Positions 7,114 to 10,637 of a stretch of 10,637 nt of DNA are shown here, piece by piece; the first letter of the stretch is position 1; each line of letters opens with the position of its first letter. The notes beneath the pieces were generated by a model, which made no database searches, had not been told where the DNA came from, and saw only the letters and a list, made by a program, of their open reading frames with translations. A program made the position numbers and the translations under genes. This DNA is from Legionellales bacterium UBA4722 (GTDB lineage: Bacteria; Pseudomonadota; Gammaproteobacteria; DSM-16500): contig DHJK01000165.1 in the NCBI GenBank assembly GCA_002404295.1, positions 18,968 through 29,604 of the forward strand, written 5' to 3'.

Positions 7114-7122
7114 TGCTAAACT
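7114..7122 (+). promoter_or_regulatory. Possible extended -10 promoter of the inserted plus-strand block
   Basis: TGCTAAACT fits the extended -10 pattern TGn plus a 4-of-6 -10 box. No good -35 is visible. Transcription would start near 7129, exactly at the base of the predicted leader structure at 7130-7230. Confidence 0.35.
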
Positions 7123-7129
7123 GTGAACT

Positions 7130-7230
7130 ATTCAGCGATTGTCACTGCTCCCATAGTGAACGTGCCCATGCCCGTCTTTCCCTATATGTGCGCAGGAGAA
7201 AAAGACGAGTACGATAAGAGCGTGCTGAAT
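7130..7230 (+). promoter_or_regulatory. Structured mRNA leader (three-way junction) before the 61-residue gene
   Basis: A closing stem ATTCAGC (7130-7136) with GCTGAAT (7224-7230) encloses two hairpins: TCACT (7142-7146) with AGTGA (7155-7159), and CGTCTTT (7173-7179) with AAAGACG (7201-7207). The 9-mer CAGGAGAAA occurs in the second hairpin (7193-7201) and again at the ribosome-binding site (7245-7253). Paired GGA sites of this kind, one at the Shine-Dalgarno sequence, are typical of CsrA-repressed mRNAs. No known riboswitch class is recognised. It could also be a separate small RNA, but it has no terminator. Confidence 0.45.
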
Positions 7231-7257
7231 AACGTATAGCCTCACAGGAGAAATAGT

Positions 7258-7443
7258 ATGCCAGGATGGATCGCGGGAGCTTTTTTAGTCGTAGCTGGGT
7301 TTATTACAGGGTTATTTATTCCACATGATGCGCTTAATTTTAAAATAATTACTATGGTTGTGGCAGTTTTGTTGTTTACGCTTCTAGTCTTGCTAATTGC
7401 GTTTTGGCCAACGCTAAAAAAATGGTATATGAGTAAAAAATAA
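7258..7443 (+). CDS. Small two-helix inner-membrane protein, unknown function
   Basis: A 61-residue protein with two predicted membrane helices, about residues 4-20 and 29-51, joined by a short turn containing PHDALNFK. The C-terminus is basic (KKWYMSKK) and probably cytoplasmic. It begins with ATG after a good ribosome-binding site (AGGAG, 7246-7250, 7 nt spacing). The size and two-helix layout recall small LapA/DUF1049-type membrane proteins, but no motif supports that name. It lies on the plus strand, opposite to all conserved genes around it, behind a long structured leader. The real start and ribosome-binding site make it credible despite its size. Confidence 0.7.
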   Translation: MPGWIAGAFLVVAGFITGLFIPHDALNFKIITMVVAVLLFTLLVLLIAFWPTLKKWYMSKK

Positions 7444-7591
7444 TCATCTATGATTACTTATTGAATATATTCTAGTTTTAACCCCGCCCAATATAAGCCT
7501 GTTCAAAAGACTGCCTTTCTTAAGGTTGCCTTAATATTTGTATGGTAATATGCCATAATTCGCGATAAGAGCGGTTTAATGAACTTAAAAT

Positions 7592-7603
7592 AAAACGAGG
7601 AGT
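7592..7603 (+). promoter_or_regulatory. Ribosome-binding region complementary to both GGA-loop small RNAs
   Basis: AAAACGAGGAGT contains the Shine-Dalgarno sequence GAGGAG of the 181-residue gene, six to eight bases before its ATG. It is the exact reverse complement of ACTCCTCGTTTT, the invariant linker of both small RNAs (447-458 and 3631-3642). The site also contains an AGGA usable by CsrA. Pairing would block ribosome access; that role is inferred. Confidence 0.4.
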
Positions 7604-7609
7604 CATGAG

Positions 7610-8155
7610 ATGAATGAGCAAAAATTATTAACAGGTAATCCCACAAATTATGGTTCTATGGGGCGAGTTCGATTATTTAATTTGACGGATGAACAAGTAA
7701 GAGCTGCAGGGGAACAGAAGCAAGTGTACACCTCACATCCTTTCGTTAATGACTTGATTACGCTTGCGGTTGGACAGGTGAAGGCGCTCTGTAATCAAGA
7801 GGTGCTTACGCCACCTGCTACGCAAACGAGATTGAATCAAATTTTAAATAATCCATCGGATGTTCATCTTCGTAGATTGATCCGTACTTTTAGGGTGTCC
7901 GAGCTCACAGAGGAAAGTAGTGGTGATTTTGTTTTATTCGCTGAGTATCTCTCATTAGATCTTGATTATGAAACCATGAGTGATGCAGTGAAGCGTGATT
8001 TTATTTTTGTACTCAATTGTAGTTTGTCTGTGTTAGAAGGGGTTGATAAAAATAAAGTAATAGATTGTATAGAACGTTTTGAAAAAATGCTTAAAAAGGA
8101 ACAGAGTGCTGAGGTTGTGAGCGCTGATGTCGTTTCCAGAGGGATGAGTTTATAA
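7610..8155 (+). CDS. Conserved-looking hypothetical protein of 181 residues
   Basis: I do not recognise this protein. It is soluble, with no signal peptide or membrane segment, and looks mostly helical. Residues 50-100 hold amphipathic helices (VNDLITLAVGQVKALCNQ, then DVHLRRLIRTFR). Residues 103-122 are acidic-hydrophobic (TEESSGDFVLFAEYLSLDLDY), and 132-163 form a further helical pair ending in RFEKMLKKEQ. The tail is short and disordered (SAEVVSADVVSRGMSL). The start is well supported: ATG follows GAGGAG at 7-8 nt, and a dedicated terminator lies downstream (8176-8220). With the 61-residue gene it forms a plus-strand insert between hisS and yfgM. A host-directed effector is imaginable in a Legionellales-like genome, but no secretion signal can be shown. 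Confidence 0.85.
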   Translation: MNEQKLLTGNPTNYGSMGRVRLFNLTDEQVRAAGEQKQVYTSHPFVNDLITLAVGQVKALCNQEVLTPPATQTRLNQILNNPSDVHLRRLIRTFRVSELTEESSGDFVLFAEYLSLDLDYETMSDAVKRDFIFVLNCSLSVLEGVDKNKVIDCIERFEKMLKKEQSAEVVSADVVSRGMSL

Positions 8156-8175
8156 TCATTAATTATTTTCCACTG

Positions 8176-8220
8176 CTGCTTAGGGCGCCTCTCCTGCAAG
8201 GGGTTTGCTAAGCAGTTTTT
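8176..8220 (+). terminator. Rho-independent terminator after the 181-residue gene
   Basis: CTGCTTAG (8176-8183) pairs perfectly with CTAAGCAG (8208-8215). An inner CCTC/GGGG pairing lengthens the hairpin, and five T residues follow (8216-8220). It serves the plus-strand gene ending at 8155. For hisS, converging from the right and ending at 8254, the hairpin lacks a U-run on that strand. Confidence 0.85.
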
Positions 8221-8253
8221 AGTCTTAGCTAGCTCACAAGAAGAGAGTTGTCC

Positions 8254-9525
8254 TTAACTTAATTTTTGTAATTGCTTAACTAAATCATCCTGAGGCACAG
8301 ATATCTGCGGTATATTTTCTCTTAGCATTTTAAGAGTAATAGTTTTTTCATTTAATTCTTGTTCCCCTAAAATCAAGGCAATCAACGCACCACTTTTATC
8401 AGCTTTTTTAAATTGATTTTTTAAACTGCCGCCGCCGCAATGCAGGATGACTTGTAAGTTGGGGATTGCATCTCTTGCTATATTTGCGAGCTGAAATGCG
8501 TGGGTTAATGTCGCGTCGCTATCTGTCATGAAATAAACGGCGGGTTTATTGAGGGTTGGTTTATCTTCAAGGTTTTGTATCATGAGTATGAGACGTTCAA
8601 GTCCAAATGCTAACCCAAGTGCGGGTGTTGCCTTGCCGCCTAGTTGTTCGATAAGCCCATCGTAACGCCCGCCGGCACACACGGTACCTTGAGCGCCTAG
8701 TTCAGTGGTGACCCATTCAAAAACAGTTTTATTGTAATAATCTAAGCCGCGCACTAAGCATGGATTTACTTCATATTGTAGTCCTGCCCCCGTGAGATAC
8801 GATTGGAGCTTTGTAAAATGTTCCGCAGATTCAGGATCAAGATGATCTATTAATTTGGGGGCATTGGAAATCAATGTTTGCATCGAAGGGTTTTTGCTAT
8901 CTAAGATGCGTAAGGGGTTGGTGATTAAGCGACGTTGGCTGTCTTCATCAAGTTGGTCTTTGTGTTCTGTTAAATAATTTACAAGTGCTTCACGATAGTG
9001 GGTACGTGTAAGGCTGGAGCCTAATGAATTTATTTGCAGCATGACATGAGCTTTTAAACCTAGCTTTTCTAAAATACGTGCTGATAATAAAATAAGTTCA
9101 GCATCAACATCAGGGCCTTCTAGACCCATCACTTCTACACCGCATTGGTAAAATTGTCGATAACGACCTTTCTGGGGACGTTCATAACGAAACGTAGGGC
9201 CCATGTACCATAAGCGTTGTATTTGATTGTAGAACAACCCATGCTCAATCCCTGCTCTTACACAGCTAGCAGTGCCTTCTGGACGTAATGTCAGGCTTTC
9301 ATTATTGCGATCTAAAAATGTATACATTTCTTTTTCAACAATATCGGTGGCTTCACCGATGGAGCGTTTGAATAATTCTGTTTTTTCTAAAATAGGTAAA
9401 CGTATTTCTTGATAACCATAACTATGCAATGTGTCGCGCATGGTTTTTTCAACAGATTGCCATAATGCCGTATCTGCAGGTAAAAGATCATTCATGCCAC
9501 GGATGGCGTTAATTGGGTTGCTCAC
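8254..9525 (-). CDS. hisS: Histidyl-tRNA synthetase
   Basis: A class II aminoacyl-tRNA synthetase that charges tRNA-His with histidine in the cytoplasm. Its 423 residues match the usual bacterial length. Visible are the N-terminal AIRGMNDLLP signature (7-16), motif 2 with FRYERPQKGRYRQFYQ (112-127), the HisA motif LVRGLDYY (257-264), AGGRYDGL (284-291) that binds histidine, and motif 3 GLAFGLERL (304-312). The anticodon-binding domain covers about 327-423. The start is GTG, with GAGG 8 nt upstream. It follows rodZ after 16 bp and is very likely co-transcribed with it. ispG, found between rodZ and hisS in E. coli, is absent here. Confidence 0.97.
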   Translation of the reverse strand: MSNPINAIRGMNDLLPADTALWQSVEKTMRDTLHSYGYQEIRLPILEKTELFKRSIGEATDIVEKEMYTFLDRNNESLTLRPEGTASCVRAGIEHGLFYNQIQRLWYMGPTFRYERPQKGRYRQFYQCGVEVMGLEGPDVDAELILLSARILEKLGLKAHVMLQINSLGSSLTRTHYREALVNYLTEHKDQLDEDSQRRLITNPLRILDSKNPSMQTLISNAPKLIDHLDPESAEHFTKLQSYLTGAGLQYEVNPCLVRGLDYYNKTVFEWVTTELGAQGTVCAGGRYDGLIEQLGGKATPALGLAFGLERLILMIQNLEDKPTLNKPAVYFMTDSDATLTHAFQLANIARDAIPNLQVILHCGGGSLKNQFKKADKSGALIALILGEQELNEKTITLKMLRENIPQISVPQDDLVKQLQKLS

Positions 9526-9541
9526 GGTGATGGCCTCGCGT

Positions 9542-10432
9542 TTAGTCGTTATTATTCTCGTCTTGATTGTTATCTACATCAGGTTCAGGTAATGCCATTT
9601 TTAATTTGGACAGGGCGGATTTCTTTGAAGGTTTTGGTGCTGCAGAGACTATAGGTGCTGGCGTTTCTGATGGTGTTGCTGTTGCGGGTGTTGTCATTGT
9701 TGCAGTACCTGCAGCTGTCGTAGATATTCCGGGAAGTATAGCTGTTGTAGAGGTTGAAGCGGGTGCAACTGTTGTTGGTAGGACAGGTGTGGTAACTGCT
9801 GCAGCTGCTGTAGGAATCTGGGGTTCTGTCGTTTTTTGTTGTGGCGTGGTGGATTCTGCTGGCCCTGCTGTTGTCGTAGCAGTTGCGCTGGTGTTTGGCG
9901 CTGCGGGTGTTGCATCAGTCGGCATAGTTGCCGGTTTAGCATCAACCGTAGTAGCTTGTGTCGTGGGTGGCACATCAGCAATCACGTAACGTGAATGTGA
10001 GCTCCACCAAACGCTCACTAGTATGAGCAATACCAATACAATGACATAGGTTAGCCAATGAAGGTAACGTTCATTATCTTTTGGCGGTTTGATCTGTATT
10101 GCAGGCGTAGCAGTGATGCTGGAGGGCATGGAGCTTTCCAGATCTTTGAGTGTTAACGTGATTTCATTTTCAGATAAATTGAGTAGTCTTGCATAAGAGC
10201 GCAAATAACCCCGCATAAAAGTGGCTGGCGGGCCATCTGCAAAATTTTCATTTTCTATTAGAGTAATAACGCTGGCATTGAGATGTAGACGAGCAGCAGC
10301 CTCTTTTTCAGTGAGACGCATGGCTTCTCTGGCTGACTTTAAATGTGCGCCTAAGCCGGTTTTTTTAAAGGATTCAGGTTTATTCATTATAGTATTGTTA
10401 TTTTCAGAGATTATTGTGGTGGTTGAGTCCAT
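9542..10432 (-). CDS. rodZ: Cell-shape protein RodZ, lacking the usual C-terminal domain
   Basis: RodZ is a bitopic membrane protein that links MreB to the elongation machinery. Residues 24-100 form the cytoplasmic helix-turn-helix domain (LGAHLKSAREAMRLTEKEAA, then TFMRGYLRSYARLLNLSE, 71-88). A basic stretch precedes one membrane helix (about 125-144). The periplasmic part is a long low-complexity Thr/Ala/Pro linker (about 155-270) that stops in a short charged tail (SKKSALSKLKMALPEPD then Asn/Asp/Glu). The DUF4115-type beta domain that normally ends RodZ is not visible, and at 296 residues the protein is shorter than E. coli RodZ. No frameshifted remnant is apparent before hisS, which begins 16 bp on. 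AAGGAAG six bases before the ATG supports the start; an in-frame ATG at codon 16 is an alternative. A good promoter lies upstream (10463-10491). Confidence 0.92.
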   Translation of the reverse strand: MDSTTTIISENNNTIMNKPESFKKTGLGAHLKSAREAMRLTEKEAAARLHLNASVITLIENENFADGPPATFMRGYLRSYARLLNLSENEITLTLKDLESSMPSSITATPAIQIKPPKDNERYLHWLTYVIVLVLLILVSVWWSSHSRYVIADVPPTTQATTVDAKPATMPTDATPAAPNTSATATTTAGPAESTTPQQKTTEPQIPTAAAAVTTPVLPTTVAPASTSTTAILPGISTTAAGTATMTTPATATPSETPAPIVSAAPKPSKKSALSKLKMALPEPDVDNNQDENNND

Positions 10433-10462
10433 TCTGCTTCCTTAACTTCCGTTCCGTAGCAT

Positions 10463-10491
10463 ATGATAAGCGTATATTAAGCTATCGCCAA
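10463..10491 (-). promoter_or_regulatory. Sigma-70 promoter of the rodZ-hisS operon
   Basis: Read on the minus strand: TTGGCG (10486-10491) as -35, exactly 17 bp of spacer, and TATCAT (10463-10468) as -10. Transcription would start near 10456, leaving a short leader of about 25 nt before the rodZ ATG at 10432. Confidence 0.65.
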
Positions 10492-10594
10492 GTATATGCC
10501 ACGATTTTTTGAATAATGAAAGAAAAAGTGTAATTTCGAGGCATGGGTTGTTTATAATTTCAGCGTTTTTTATCGTGAGTGTGCCCCCAACTCT

Positions 10595-10632
10595 CGTCAT
10601 TGCGAGCGCGAGCGAAGCAACCTTAGTCTTTC
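10595..10632. repeat. Dispersed palindromic repeat, copy C (inverted relative to copy A)
   Basis: CGTCATTGCGAGCGCGAGCG continues into AAGCAACC and TTAGTCTTTC. Its reverse complement matches positions 14-50 almost exactly, with small differences near the GACTA segment. The core CGTCATTGCGAGC is also in the arms of the element at 3749-3820. It can fold locally (TTGC with GCAA). The element may continue beyond the window. Confidence 0.75.
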
Positions 10633-10637
10633 AACGC

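Noticed and set aside
7130..7230. 6S RNA, 4.5S RNA or a known riboswitch
   Set aside because: The fold and sequence do not show the long bulged rod of 6S RNA, the GGAA tetraloop region of SRP RNA, or any riboswitch core I recognise.
9567..9989. A 140-residue Val/Ala/Gly-rich frame antisense to rodZ
   Set aside because: It is a by-product of the repetitive Thr/Ala/Pro codons of the RodZ linker; the minus-strand frame at 9694-9981 has the same cause.
1..10637. CRISPR array, tRNA genes or an intact insertion sequence
   Set aside because: No regularly spaced repeats, no tRNA cloverleaf and no transposase gene were found on either strand.

Overview
This is about 10.6 kb of AT-rich DNA from a gammaproteobacterium. 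The minus strand carries rodZ, hisS, yfgM, bamB and der, which is the typical gammaproteobacterial rodZ-(ispG)-hisS-yfgM-bamB-der neighbourhood. A FIST-domain/histidine-kinase gene pair, CsrB/RsmY/RsmZ-like RNAs and dispersed palindromes built on a CGTCATTGCGAG core suggest a Legionellales-type organism. That placement is inference; the window holds no rRNA or other decisive marker.

Layout from left to right. Positions 1-70 hold a degraded palindromic repeat. Positions 186-544 hold a strong extended -10 promoter, then a plus-strand small RNA with GGA-loop hairpins that ends in a perfect intrinsic terminator. Positions 566-3164 (minus) are a two-gene operon: a FIST-domain protein resembling NosP, the haem-based nitric oxide sensor, then a soluble NahK-like histidine kinase 4 nt downstream. 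Around 3576-3731 lies a second, paralogous GGA-loop RNA with its own terminator. Positions 3749-3820 form a MITE-like palindrome with 12-bp terminal inverted repeats between 8-bp direct repeats. Positions 3841-7035 (minus) are der, bamB and yfgM, tightly packed. Positions 7117-8220 (plus) are an inserted block: a structured leader, a 61-residue two-helix membrane protein, an unrecognised 181-residue protein and a terminator. Positions 8254-10432 (minus) are hisS and rodZ behind a good sigma-70 promoter. A third palindromic repeat, inverted relative to the first, lies at the right edge.

The most interesting reading is that the NosP/NahK-like sensor pair sits between two RNAs built to sequester CsrA/RsmA. 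In Pseudomonas aeruginosa NosP and NahK are encoded together, and NahK feeds through HptB into the Gac/Rsm pathway, so sensor and output RNAs may form one linked module here. The two RNAs also share an invariant linker, ACTCCTCGTTTT. It is the exact 12-nt reverse complement of the ribosome-binding region of the unknown 181-residue gene, so that gene may be a base-pairing target. The leader of the adjacent 61-residue gene carries two copies of CAGGAGAAA, one in a predicted hairpin and one at the ribosome-binding site, an arrangement typical of CsrA-repressed mRNAs. All regulatory links are inferences from sequence.

The conserved genes serve translation (hisS), ribosome assembly (der), outer-membrane protein insertion (bamB), periplasmic chaperone networking (yfgM) and cell shape (rodZ). 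Three departures stand out: ispG is absent between rodZ and hisS, hisS and yfgM are split by the inserted plus-strand block, and RodZ lacks a recognisable C-terminal periplasmic domain.
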